47,499 nucleotides of DNA from contig CAIYXP010000333.1 of assembly GCA_903930145.1 (NCBI GenBank), forward strand, positions 1 through 47,499, read 5' to 3'. Position 1 is the stretch's first letter. Each line of letters begins with the position of its first letter. Shown here one piece after another: positions 1 to 8,003 of the stretch. The notes under the pieces are model-generated. The model saw only the letters and a program-made list of their open reading frames with translations. It made no database searches and had not been told where the DNA came from. Origin of the DNA: an uncultured Methylococcaceae bacterium (GTDB taxonomy: Bacteria > Pseudomonadota > Gammaproteobacteria > Methylococcales > Methylococcaceae). Made by a program: the position numbers and the translations under genes.

Positions 1-158
1 CGGCGCGAAGGAACCCAAAACCATCAACGCCATATCGGGAAGCATCAGCACTGTCTGTCATCTCTCGTAAGCCATCACCAGCCGGGTATTGTGCTACGAG
101 AACGGTTCCCCTGCTTCACTGAAAAAGGCCAAAGTCGAGTAGTGATGCCATCTTCTAT

Positions 159-743
159 TTGGTCGATCAAACAGCCGAATGCATTGTGGACCCTGACGGG
201 GCCGAGGTTACCCCCACCATCAAACTCAAGTGGAAAGGCAATCACCTAAGGCCGATGCACTCACCTAAGAAAACCGGTTTTTGGGCCAACTTCTTCTCTA
301 GGGAGAACTATCGTTACACCGAAAGCCGCCTACATGAATATGACCCCCTGTATGCGGTCGGTTATTTCACGGGTTTAGGGGAACGCGAGTCCATCAGCAT
401 TATCGAAGCCACCCGCGATCTGCTCAGTCTATGGAAGCGAGACAAAGGAAGCTTATTGCAGCGGTTTGATGCCAACCGGGACGGCGAGATCGACATCGAC
501 GAATGGGAAAAGGTCAGGCAAGCGGCAGAGCGGGAAGTCATCGCGACTTGGCGCGAACGCCAGCAGCAGCCAGACATGAACTTGCTGAAGAAGCCAATCG
601 ATGGACGGCCTTATTTGTTGTCATCAGAAAGCCAAGACCAAATCATTACCCGCATTCGACTTAAGGCTTTATGGGGTTTGATGGGATTTCTGGCCTTGGG
701 TTTATGCTTAGTGTGGTGGGTCAGGCATCGGTTTGGGTTCTGA
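159..743 (+). CDS. GIDE-like / EF-hand membrane protein, 5' end broken or missing
   Basis: The product looks like a bacterial relative of the GIDE (MUL1/E3-ligase-like) family. A stretch near the start (FYLVDQTAECIVDPDGAEV) matches the family pattern of an 'FxLxDxTGxxxVDPxGAEV' strand pair. An EF-hand-like loop (DANRDGEIDIDEW, about residues 104-116) follows, and a single C-terminal membrane helix (about 170-190). The first listed codon is an internal TTG; the frame is open back to a TGA at 120-122 and has no ATG or GTG there. Upstream, plausible family-like peptide appears in another frame up to about 140 (..FTEKGQS), so the true gene probably begins before the window and carries a frameshift near 135-141. 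The domain assignment is moderately sure; the function is unknown. It converges on the SagB-like gene. Confidence 0.6.
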   Translation: MVDQTAECIVDPDGAEVTPTIKLKWKGNHLRPMHSPKKTGFWANFFSRENYRYTESRLHEYDPLYAVGYFTGLGERESISIIEATRDLLSLWKRDKGSLLQRFDANRDGEIDIDEWEKVRQAAEREVIATWRERQQQPDMNLLKKPIDGRPYLLSSESQDQIITRIRLKALWGLMGFLALGLCLVWWVRHRFGF

Positions 744-766
744 CGATTCAACCTCACATCAACCCG

Positions 767-792
767 TAAGGGGAGAATCAATTCTCCCCTTA
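767..792. terminator. Perfect hairpin between convergent genes
   Basis: A 12-bp perfect inverted repeat with a 2-nt spacer (TAAGGGGAGAAT / ATTCTCCCCTTA) lies between the stop codons of the GIDE-like gene (+) and the SagB-like gene (-). Neither side has a clear T-run, so termination is inferred from position and stem strength. A Rho-independent role on both strands is plausible. Confidence 0.55.
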
Positions 793-810
793 TCAAACCT
801 CAAACTTTTG

Positions 811-2451
811 TCACCGCTGCAAATGCCAATACCCCGGCAGACTTTGCAAACGGTTATCGACCAAAGCCCCGCCGATGGTGAAATGATAAAGGCTTTGCCA
901 TGTCACATCCTCAATGCCAAGCAATTCATGCACCGGGTCGTCGAAAAAACAACCAATGCCAGTGCCACGGACCCCGGCGGCTTCGGCTTCCAGATAAAGC
1001 ACCTGACCGATTAAACCACATTCCCAAAACAATCTACGATAAACCCAAGGACCCTCGCTGAGACCCTCCTCGAATTCCGCCAACATCCCCAAGCTAAACG
1101 CGCTATCCCCCGCGATGGCTTGTTGGCAAGACAGGGTAATGGCGGCTTGCTTGGCATCAGCCCTGATTAACCTGAACAAATGCAAATGACTGGGACAGCC
1201 TTCGCTGCGTTCCCATTTGAAACCTTGCTTTAAGGTGTTGCGAAATTTTGGCTCGGCATCGGGACTTCGGCAGAACAGATAAACACCCGGCGGCAAACCC
1301 ACCACCCGATGGACGAATACCACCAGATGCACCTTGGGTGGCCAGCACCCAACATCGAATGGAGGCAAATCGTCACGCGGCAGGGTGGCATCCAGTATGC
1401 GGTACAGCGTCTTGGCGGGGATGGCGGTCACCCCGTCGAAAGACTGGGCGCTACGACGTTGTTTAATCAATTCGGCGGCAGTGAGTTCGCACAGCGTAGG
1501 TGGCAGCGGTGGAATAGTGTTGCCGAAAGTTTCTGCAACAAGGCTTTGCTCGGTGCGCGGCTTGTGTGCCGCCGTGGAGACTTCCTCAATCTCAGGCCAG
1601 TCAAAATTATGCGTCTTGCTCAGCGTATTGGCCTGACCCGCCCAGACTCCCGCCTTGGCTGCCGCGACCAATGTGTCAATATCGGGTTCGTCGCCGTTCA
1701 TATTGCTGGTTTCGATCAGGCATAACAGATCGGGCGCTTCCGTTTCCGCGTCCACAAAATCGCCTTGCCGATCCAAGCCTAGCAAACTGGCAATATCATC
1801 ATCGCCCCAAGCCTCCAGCAAACGCACCTTCCATCCCAACACAGCGGCGGCATAACGCAAAGCCCCCAAAGCATGGCCGATGTCATGCTGGCAATAACGG
1901 AAAGCCCGTTCGCCGTATTTCCAAGCTTCCCGCCAATGAATCGAACTTAAACCCACCAAAAAGCCTTGCAACGGGGGTTGAAACGAACAACGATGCTCCA
2001 AAGCATGGTCATGGCTGACGTAATGGAAAACCCCATCTTCCAAACCGTCCACGCCTGATGCGACCAGATAAGCTTCGGTAGGGTGGAGATTGCCGCTGGA
2101 CGGGTTGCAACGCAAGGCCCAGCGATCCCCGCCGTATTGCTTCCACGCTGACAAGCCGAACGAAAGTTCCAGCAACTGCCCCACACTGTGTTGATTCAGG
2201 GGTGCAGGTTGAATCATGCCGGGGGTGAATAATTCGGCATACAACACCGGGAGTTGGTCCGCCGACAGGGGCAGCGGAGTTTGCGCAGCGCCTTCAAACC
2301 GGCGGAAGGGGTCGGGTTGGGTTTCCCAATCCATGAACCCTGGACTGGCGGCATAACGCCCGAAACCGTGCTTAGTGCGATGGTGATAAGCGCGAACCCG
2401 GTTTAGCGGGTCCATTTCGAAATCTTCGGGACTCGTTTGGTTTTCACTCAT
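811..2451 (-). CDS. SagB/ThcOx-family nitroreductase-like flavoprotein
   Basis: At 546 aa this is a double nitroreductase-fold protein of the SagB/ThcOx dehydrogenase family. Members bind FMN and oxidise azolines to azoles in modified peptides, or act as stand-alone oxidoreductases. The first half has the typical N-terminal segment (RVRAYHHRTKHGFGRY) and the FMN-contact stretch NPSSGNLHPTEAY (about residues 115-127). The second half restarts with the RRSAQSFDG motif (about 332-340) that opens nitroreductase domains, and ends with the ETGVxxCxF-like region (AAGVRGTGIGCFFDD). No precursor peptide, YcaO or E1-like gene is adjacent, so a RiPP role is not supported by context; an orphan dehydrogenase is more likely. 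The ATG start is preceded by a short spacer and needs no change. Confidence 0.85.
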   Translation of the reverse strand: MSENQTSPEDFEMDPLNRVRAYHHRTKHGFGRYAASPGFMDWETQPDPFRRFEGAAQTPLPLSADQLPVLYAELFTPGMIQPAPLNQHSVGQLLELSFGLSAWKQYGGDRWALRCNPSSGNLHPTEAYLVASGVDGLEDGVFHYVSHDHALEHRCSFQPPLQGFLVGLSSIHWREAWKYGERAFRYCQHDIGHALGALRYAAAVLGWKVRLLEAWGDDDIASLLGLDRQGDFVDAETEAPDLLCLIETSNMNGDEPDIDTLVAAAKAGVWAGQANTLSKTHNFDWPEIEEVSTAAHKPRTEQSLVAETFGNTIPPLPPTLCELTAAELIKQRRSAQSFDGVTAIPAKTLYRILDATLPRDDLPPFDVGCWPPKVHLVVFVHRVVGLPPGVYLFCRSPDAEPKFRNTLKQGFKWERSEGCPSHLHLFRLIRADAKQAAITLSCQQAIAGDSAFSLGMLAEFEEGLSEGPWVYRRLFWECGLIGQVLYLEAEAAGVRGTGIGCFFDDPVHELLGIEDVTWQSLYHFTIGGALVDNRLQSLPGYWHLQR

Positions 2452-2564
2452 GGCTTTAACCGCTAGTCTGGTTGCAAATCCTTATGTTACCAGCAATTGT
2501 CAATCAGCCATCGTTTGCAATAGCGGGATTTAGTCGCTTTGGGAGAAACGGCTTGTTAATCAGA

Positions 2565-2930
2565 TTAAACCACAAACTGCGCCACGCCATCGCGGAACGA
2601 CCAATCAATATCATGGTTTTCTGTGATGGTTATCAATACATTCGCGGGGGGAATGCCGGGATTGGCGGCGAGATTCTCCACCACTTTTTGATAAAACGCC
2701 TGCTTGGCCTTATTCGACCGGCCCGCTCGCATGACCAAATGCATCATCACCCGGTCGCCTTCGCGGTCTTGCAATTGCAAGCAGTCGGAATCCAATTGGT
2801 GAATGATTTGGTAGCGGTCATCCAACGGAAACCCCATGGTTTCAATCACAGCGGAATTGATGCCATCGGCGACGGCTTTAATGTATTCAGGCGATTTGCC
2901 TTTAAGTATCGAAATGGTGACTAGGGGCAT
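2565..2930 (-). CDS. Tautomerase family protein (4-oxalocrotonate tautomerase-like)
   Basis: This 121-aa protein starts Met-Pro (MPLVTISILKGKSPEYIKAVADGINSAV); after Met removal, Pro1 is the catalytic base of the tautomerase superfamily. The length, and the segment MGFPLDDRYQIIHQLDSD, point to the longer 'tautomerase_3'-type relatives rather than the 60-aa 4-OT enzymes. The substrate cannot be told from sequence. It reads leftward, away from the hicAB operon. An imperfect copy of its start codon region lies at 4740-4780. Confidence 0.82.
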   Translation of the reverse strand: MPLVTISILKGKSPEYIKAVADGINSAVIETMGFPLDDRYQIIHQLDSDCLQLQDREGDRVMMHLVMRAGRSNKAKQAFYQKVVENLAANPGIPPANVLITITENHDIDWSFRDGVAQFVV

Positions 2931-3039
2931 GTGGGTTCTCGGTTTTGTTTAATGAATCATTATAACGATATGGCGTAATCCCCAAATGATATATTCACCA
3001 GCCAAACAATAAGAAAGATTACCCCTGGCGACAAAACGC

Positions 3040-3061
3040 CTTTCGTTGCGCTTGACGAAAG
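3040..3061. promoter_or_regulatory. Candidate operator upstream of hicAB
   Basis: A perfect 7-bp inverted repeat, CTTTCGT - 8 nt - ACGAAAG, lies 27 nt before the hicA start. It overlaps a possible -35 box (TTGACG, 3052-3057) that has a weak -10 (CACTAT, 3075-3080) 17 nt further on. HicB antitoxins with DNA-binding C-termini repress their own operons, so this is the natural operator candidate. This is inferred from position and symmetry. Confidence 0.45.
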
Positions 3062-3087
3062 CTTCTACTATTGGCACTATTTGTAAA

Positions 3088-3336
3088 ATGACATCAACGC
3101 AAAAGATTCTTGACCAAATGCGGCATGAACCGGCCAATGTCCGCTTCTCAGATTTGCGTAAAGTCTGTGAGTCCTTTTTTGGTGAAGCACGACACCATGG
3201 TTCCAGCCATATGATTTTCAAGACACCCTGGCCCGGTGATCCCCGCGTCAACATCCAAGATGCCAACGGCAAGGCCAAACCTTATCAAGTCAAGCAAGTG
3301 CTGCGGGCAATTGAAAAATTGGAGGGCAAGCGATGA
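3088..3336 (+). CDS. hicA: HicA-family toxin (type II toxin-antitoxin)
   Basis: This is an 82-aa HicA-like mRNA interferase. The dsRNA-binding fold signature is visible as LRKVCESFFGEARHHGSSHMIFKTPWPG, whose second His of the GSSH motif (about residue 41) is the expected catalytic histidine. I chose the ATG at 3088 because the upstream in-frame extension has no family similarity. Its stop overlaps the start of the antitoxin gene in an ATGA arrangement (3333-3336), so the two are translationally coupled. The toxin-first order is normal for hicAB. Confidence 0.85.
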   Translation: MTSTQKILDQMRHEPANVRFSDLRKVCESFFGEARHHGSSHMIFKTPWPGDPRVNIQDANGKAKPYQVKQVLRAIEKLEGKR

Positions 3337-3656
3337 ACCCGAATCACTATACCTATCGAGTGACTTGGTCACCAGAAGACAACGAGCACATTGGATTGTG
3401 CGTAGAATTCCCATCCTTGAGCTGGCTGGCAGAAACCCCCGAATTGGCACTGTCTGGCATTCGCCAAGTGGTGACCGACGTGGTGACCGATCTTCAAGCG
3501 ACTGGCGAACCCATTCCTCAAGCCTTGGCGGAGAAGCATTACAGCGGCGAGTTCCGGGTGCGCATCCCTCCCGAGCTTCACCGCTTGCTCGCCTTGCAAG
3601 CAGCGGAACAGGGGATAAGCCTTAACCGACTCGCTAGCTCTAAACTGGCAGGATAA
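3333..3656 (+). CDS. hicB: HicB-family antitoxin
   Basis: This 107-aa antitoxin has two parts. An N-terminal degraded RNase-H-like HicB domain carries the pattern EDNEHIGLCVEFPSLSWLAETPELAL. A C-terminal ribbon-helix-helix-like tail (FRVRIPPELHRLLALQAAEQGISLNRLAS, about 72-102) should bind DNA and repress the operon. It starts on the ATGA shared with hicA. The inverted repeat at 3040-3061 is its likely operator. Confidence 0.87.
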   Translation: MNPNHYTYRVTWSPEDNEHIGLCVEFPSLSWLAETPELALSGIRQVVTDVVTDLQATGEPIPQALAEKHYSGEFRVRIPPELHRLLALQAAEQGISLNRLASSKLAG

Positions 3657-3700
3657 GTCATCTAGTCGGAAAGCGTGGCAATTTTATCGTCATTTAGGCA

Positions 3701-3731
3701 GACGGAAAGGGACTCATTTATCCCTTTTGTC
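3701..3731. terminator. Bidirectional terminator-like hairpin
   Basis: The arms GACGGAAAGGGA (3701-3712) and TCCCTTTTGTC (3721-3731) pair almost fully across an 8-nt loop. They lie between the convergent hicB (+) and binding-protein (-) genes. Weak A/T tracts flank the stem. Confidence 0.5.
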
Positions 3732-3750
3732 GGGTTACTGCGCACCCAAG

Positions 3751-4713
3751 CTACGGCCTCGGAATGCTTAGCCAATCCAGTACTGGGTTCTGTAGAAGGA
3801 CCCAAGCCCTCTCCTTGGGAACTTGCAAGCCAGTGTCTTGGGAGAAGATGCGCTCGGTTTCTGCCAGTGCCTGACTGTCAAATTCAAGCGATGTTGCCAA
3901 GCCGTCGGCTTCCCATAGGCGGGCGTAAACGGCGGCGGCGGTTGGTTTTGGCAGATGGTAAAAAGCCGCCAGCCGGTTGACCGCTGTCTCTTGGTGATTG
4001 CGCAAGTTTGCCACCGTCAGAATATAGGCTTTGACGAACTCGGCGACCGCTTGACGGTTGGCCGGGTTGACCAGCCATGACCGATTGAGATTCCCCACGA
4101 CACCCTGATAATGGGGAATGGCCCGACCATGGATCAAAGGGGCAATGCGCTGGATGCCGTCCTGATAGGAATAGGGAGGGTTCAACAAAGTCGCGTCGAT
4201 GCTGCCGTCGAGCAAGCGTTCATAGCGGATATTGGTCGCCCCTTTTTTCAACCATTGAAATTGTCCGTAATCCCGCTGGTCGGGGTAGCGGTCGCGCAGA
4301 AAAAGGCGCAATGCCCGTGCGTAGCCAGTCTCGGTGTCAATGCCCAGACGGTTTTTGCCGGCGGCTAGGTCCAGCGTCCCGCATAGGTCCAACAAGCCCC
4401 CATGCACCGGCAGGAATGCCGCAATGTCGCTGTAGCCTTCCTGCACCGCCATCGAAAGCGTGTCGTCATAGGACATGAATACGATGTCGGCGCGTTGCTG
4501 CCTTAAGTCCTCGTGGGCCTCGTCGGCGTTTTTCACATAATTGATTTGGAGCTTAAGCCCATAATCCTGCCTGACCGCATCAAGCAGAAAGGCCGTAATG
4601 TCCTTGAAGGCGGAAATGCGAAAAAGCGGCGGACTGGCGACGGCATTGCCAAACATCCCTAATACTGAAAGGATAAAACCAAGGCTAAAGGGGAGTCGCG
4701 TTGGGTCAAACAT
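3751..4713 (-). CDS. PhnD-like periplasmic substrate-binding protein
   Basis: This 320-aa protein has a Sec signal peptide (hydrophobic stretch about 8-26, likely cleavage after AVA at residue 26). The mature part is a type II periplasmic binding fold of the phosphate/phosphonate (PhnD-like) group: ...YVKNADEAHEDLRQQRADIVFMSYDDT early, GATNIRYERLLDGSIDATLLNPPYS in the middle, and a helical C-terminus. There is no lipobox cysteine. No permease or ATPase gene is adjacent, so it is an orphan binding protein, possibly a sensor input or a transporter part encoded elsewhere. The ligand is unknown. Confidence 0.72.
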   Translation of the reverse strand: MFDPTRLPFSLGFILSVLGMFGNAVASPPLFRISAFKDITAFLLDAVRQDYGLKLQINYVKNADEAHEDLRQQRADIVFMSYDDTLSMAVQEGYSDIAAFLPVHGGLLDLCGTLDLAAGKNRLGIDTETGYARALRLFLRDRYPDQRDYGQFQWLKKGATNIRYERLLDGSIDATLLNPPYSYQDGIQRIAPLIHGRAIPHYQGVVGNLNRSWLVNPANRQAVAEFVKAYILTVANLRNHQETAVNRLAAFYHLPKPTAAAVYARLWEADGLATSLEFDSQALAETERIFSQDTGLQVPKERAWVLLQNPVLDWLSIPRP

Positions 4714-4739
4714 AGGTCACTAAGGTTTCAGTATTGAGA

Positions 4740-4780
4740 GGTGGCTAGGGGCATGGTGGTTCTTGGTATTGTCTATTTAA
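4740..4780 (-). repeat. Imperfect duplicate of the tautomerase start region
   Basis: This segment closely matches 2916-2952, which covers the tautomerase start codon and its upstream bases. On the minus strand it gives MPLAT followed by a few codons and a stop (MPLATSQY). It looks like a scar of a duplicated or recombined tautomerase gene just upstream of the binding-protein gene. Confidence 0.5.
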
Positions 4781-4786
4781 AGGCTT

Positions 4787-4879
4787 TTACGGGGAACGAC
4801 CTAGTTTCTCATAGGTTTCAAGATAATCGTCCACGGCCTCTTCAAATACCGCACGCAACTCTTTGGCCGACAGGGATGC
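4787..4879 (-). pseudogene. HicB antitoxin C-terminal remnant
   Basis: The minus strand reads ASLSAKELRAVFEEAVDDYL and then ETYEKLGRSP before TAA at 4789-4787. The pattern 'elk..F.eAVDDYLe.ceklG+sP' is the conserved C-terminal part of classical HicB antitoxins. An in-frame stop lies immediately upstream, and neither the N-terminal half nor a hicA partner is present. It is unrelated to the intact hicB at 3333. Confidence 0.65.
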
Positions 4880-5134
4880 TTATTCTTGGAGTGCAAGGCT
4901 TGCCTTGCCTGTATTTTTCAATCGGATAACCGTCTCCGAGTTTCGGAGAACTGTCTCCCTGCCAGCGGACAACGCACGGTCGTTGTCAAGTAAGATGTCG
5001 CATTTTCAGTCTTGATTTTGTGTGGGTTCCTGCTTTTTCTGATGGTCGGATTTGTTCGGATTAAGGGATACACTCACCGTTCGCTCAATTTTACCCCCAG
5101 TTCATTAAATTATGGCTAAATGTGTCCATTTGCC

Positions 5135-5468
5135 ATGGAAACGCAAATCAACATAACGAGAACCGAACGGGTGGACGACATTCCGCTGCTATTGGCGCAG
5201 ATGCAGAAGATGAACATAGCTGCATTGCTGGACAAACACTTCCCGATGCACGGGAACTGGCAGGGGCTGAGTTTGGGGCAGATCGTCGTCGTGTGGCTGG
5301 CCTACATACTGAGCGAGGGCGACCACCGGTTGAATTCCGTGCAGGGATGGGCGGCGGGAATCCTGATGACGCTGAGCCTCTGCCTGAAGGCGGGCGGCTT
5401 GCGCGAGTTGGACTTCGGCGACGACCGGTTGGCGGCGGTGGTGGAGAGGCTCGGCGGGGATGCTTGCG
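5135..5468 (+). mobile_element. IS1634-family transposase, N-terminal remnant
   Basis: About 110 codons match the N-terminal (DUF4277-type) domain of IS1634-family transposases: RVDDIPLLLAQMQKMNIAALLDKHF, then GNWQGLSLGQIVVVWLAYIL, SEGDHRLNSVQGWA and LDFGDDRLAAVVERLGGDA. Similarity stops at about 5465. There the sequence switches to the reverse strand of the restriction-methylase gene, the two sharing a few bases (GCTTGCG) at the junction. The whole DDE catalytic core and the right terminus are gone. An upstream in-frame ATG lies at 5120. Confidence 0.75.
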
Positions 5469-6943
5469 AGCGGTGGTCTTGGTTTCCTCGTTGTAGGAGG
5501 CCAGCAGGTTCTCAAACACCTTGCCCAATAATTCGGGGTCTAGGGCGATTTCCTGATCTATCGGCGTGTTTTCAACGATGGTGAATTTATAGGCGTGGAG
5601 GATGTGCAACAGGCCGCGTACCTTTTCGTTCTTGCGCTTGTTTTCGCCATAAGCGGCGGACAAGTCTACGGTTTGCTCCTCAGCCAAAAATAGGTGGTTG
5701 GGGACCTGGGGGCGTTTGGCTTTGTTGCGGGAAAAGCCGTCTAGGTAGAGCTTCTTGTTGGTCTTTTCGTCGGTGCGGTCCAAACACTCAAACAAACCGC
5801 CGTTTAAGAATGGCACATCGGCAAACAGCTTCAAGGCATCGTCAGGGTGTTGAAACCATTCCTCGTAGCGATACAGCGTGTACACACCGTAAGTATCGCG
5901 GTTTTTGAAAAATCCTTCGTCATGGGCAAAGGCGCGGTAAGGCTTGCCCTCGCCATCTGTTCCCATGCGTTGGTTCAGCGTGGCAAAGAACAGATTTTGC
6001 AGGACGGCTTGATAATAGCTTGAGGCATCGGGGCTTAGGTCATTCAACAGGGTTTTCAGTTCAGCCTCGACAAACAGCGTATCGGGGATCAAGCCTTTTT
6101 CTTTCAAGAACCAACAGAAAATCAACCGGGTCAGCAGCCGAATCAGCGAGGTGGCGTGGCGTTTGTCGCTGTCTTGTTCCACATCGGCAGGGAATTCCAC
6201 CTTGTCCAAGGCCCAAAAGTACCAGTTGGCGAGTTCGCGGTAAAACTTCTGAGCAGTTCAACATTGAAGATTTGCTCCCAAGCCGCGTGTAGGGTTTCAA
6301 AATTGTTGATCTTTAAGCGTTGCGGGTGTACCAAGTTCGGCACGGCTAAGGAACACAAAATGTCCAAATGGTCCCGGTGCGTTTGAGTGAGGGAAATTTG
6401 GCGGATGATGGTCACTTTGCCGAGTACGTCCTTTTCCGCATCCTTTTTGTTTTGGCGGCGATTGATGACGGCAACCGACAAAACCGGATGATGCTCGCTT
6501 TGATGTTTTATCAGCACCATCACCGGCATGGGAAAAATGCGGTTGATTTGACGGGCAATGCCGGTCAGCTTGCCACGGGCGTAATGCTCGCCGTTCAGTT
6601 CGATGGCGAAAAACAGGTAGGAACGCATCAGGCCGGCGCTGACAGCGGTTTCCTTGAACAAGCTATCCTGACCGGTCAATTCCTCATCGGTCAGTTGGAA
6701 CAGCAAATCGGCAGTTTTCCAGTCTCGAAACAAGGCTTTGCTTTCGTCAAAAGCCGAACCGCTGGGATGGGAGCGGACAAAATCCAGAAATGTTTGCGGA
6801 CTGGAACTCCCCAAATGCAAGGTACGGTCGGACTGGTAGCCCAACACCGCTAGCAGACACCGTGCAGCCTCGGCTAAAGGCTGGCCGGTGAAGGCTTGCA
6901 GGGCGGTTTGGAGGGCAGGGCGGTGGTCGCTGTGGTCGGGCAT
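5464..6943 (-). pseudogene. Type IIG-like restriction/methylase (Eco57I class), frameshifted and truncated
   Basis: This is the N-terminal portion of a large Eco57I-type restriction-methyltransferase. Residues from 6943 to about 6255 encode the nuclease-like N-terminal domain (LFFAIELNGEHYARGKLTGIARQINRIF). The reading then shifts frame near 6250-6258: the continuation QKFYRELANWYFWALDKVEFP lies in the next frame, consistent with a 1-nt loss. It proceeds through the linker (LTRLIFCWFLKEKGLIPD; FLNGGLFECLDR) to ALDPELLGKVFENLLASYNE and ETKTTARK. That motif normally sits just before the SAM-binding motif. The IS1634 remnant replaces everything after it, so no methylase catalytic motif remains. 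The gene is dead. Confidence 0.83.
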
Positions 6944-7003
6944 GGGGTTTTGATTACCGGTTTGTCACGCGGCGTGGGTCAAGCGCGATTCATTATGAAA
7001 GGA

Positions 7004-7261
7004 TCAAGCTGCTTGTTGATTTTGTTGATGTAGCAGTTCCAGAAGAAACTCCGGTGCAAGATCGGCACCATTGGCCCAAGCGACGGTTTTCATTAAAGGG
7101 TGTTGGTAAGCCGTGGCAAATTGTGACGGGTCTTTCAGCGGTTCAAACACTTCACCCCAAAGTTCTTGTTCCAAATTTATCGGGCCGGATTCGCCATTGT
7201 TGAAGGCAAGCCAAAGGCGATATTCACCCAAATAGGTGACTTCTGTTGTGTGTAAAATCAT
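7004..7261 (-). CDS. DUF2442 domain protein
   Basis: An 85-aa protein starting MILHTTEVTYLGEYRLWLAF, with the DUF2442 pattern of a short beta-rich domain followed by 'FEPLKDPSQFATAYQHPLMKTVAWANGADLAPEFL'. I chose the ATG at 7261 because the longer upstream extension shows no family match and would overlap the preceding gene. It sits 5 nt after the DUF4160 gene. This pairing is common, and some treat it as toxin-antitoxin-like, but no activity is established from sequence. Confidence 0.82.
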   Translation of the reverse strand: MILHTTEVTYLGEYRLWLAFNNGESGPINLEQELWGEVFEPLKDPSQFATAYQHPLMKTVAWANGADLAPEFLLELLHQQNQQAA

Positions 7262-7266
7262 GCTTG

Positions 7267-7524
7267 TCACTCCAAAGGTTCTATAGAATTCAGTGCTTTT
7301 CGCTGTTGTGCCAGTTCCCAATCCTCAAGCAGTTCATCACGGTGAATCGCCAGCCATTCAAAGACCAATGACAAGGCTCGCTTGGGCAGGCTGCCGTTCA
7401 ACACCTTGCCATTCAGACTGACCAAAGCCTCATGCTCACCATAAACGGCGTGAATGTGAGGCGGGTTATGATCGCGCCAGTTCATATAAATGATGATGCC
7501 AAAGAAACGTGCCAGTTCAGGCAT
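7267..7524 (-). CDS. DUF4160 domain protein
   Basis: An 85-aa DUF4160 protein. The signature is FFGIIIYMNWRDHNPPHIHAVYGEHEALVS, with the invariant 'DHxPPHxHxxYg', then LPKRALSLVFEWLAIHRDEL. It is expressed ahead of the DUF2442 gene in the same short operon. The function is unknown. Confidence 0.85.
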   Translation of the reverse strand: MPELARFFGIIIYMNWRDHNPPHIHAVYGEHEALVSLNGKVLNGSLPKRALSLVFEWLAIHRDELLEDWELAQQRKALNSIEPLE

Positions 7525-7634
7525 GGTGAATCAGACTCTCGGGTTTATCGTGGTCATACATTCTTTGAAATTATCAAGATGGCTTTGGTCGTCAGAGAAA
7601 ATCACCAGTTTGCCTTCCTACATCGCTTGATTGC

Positions 7635-8003
7635 TTAGGCCGCCTCCTTCACAGGATAACGCCGAATGAGAACATCGGCGGGCAAATGCAGCCCATCATG
7701 CAGATTTCGTATCATCTCTAGTGACAACGGCCTGACACGATTGAATATCTCATCTATCCGCCCTCCGATGTAAGGCTCCAAATCTTTAGCCTCCATGCCT
7801 CTTGCTTCAATGGCATGAATTAAAAAATCTATCGGGTCGGGATCGCTTATAGCATAGTGATTCGTTTCATAGTCTTGTATCAACAAAGTCAACAGATCCA
7901 GAGTGTCTGCCTCCAAGCTGTCCTCCGGCGCATCCCATAAGCGTTCGGCTTCTTGCAGAGCGGCGCGATAATCACTTTCTGTGCGTAAAGGTTTTAATAA
8001 CAT
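7635..8003 (-). CDS. higA: HigA-type antitoxin (COG5499-like)
   Basis: A 122-aa antitoxin of the HigA group that pairs with PF09907 HigB toxins. N-terminal helices (LRTESDYRAALQEAERLWDAP) are followed by a helix-turn-helix (DLEPYIGGRIDEIFNRVRPLSLEMIRNLH, about 82-110). Relatives usually read 'LEPYIGxxxRVSEVLNxKRPLTLxMI', so this HTH seems a few residues short at the turn; whether it still binds DNA is uncertain. It overlaps higB by 10 nt. Confidence 0.82.
   Translation of the reverse strand: MLLKPLRTESDYRAALQEAERLWDAPEDSLEADTLDLLTLLIQDYETNHYAISDPDPIDFLIHAIEARGMEAKDLEPYIGGRIDEIFNRVRPLSLEMIRNLHDGLHLPADVLIRRYPVKEAA

Larger units (their letters stand above)
4714..5134. other. 421-bp gene-free debris region left of the IS remnant
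   Basis: This gap holds the tautomerase-start duplicate, the HicB tail and, at 4933-4949, a perfect 7-bp hairpin (TCTCCGA-gtt-TCGGAGA). The left end of the IS1634-type element should also lie here, but I cannot define its terminal inverted repeat because the right end is lost. Nothing else codes convincingly. Confidence 0.6.

Noticed and set aside
4930-5050. Exact left terminal inverted repeat of the IS1634-type element
   Set aside because: The right end is deleted, so no matching repeat or target duplication can be shown.
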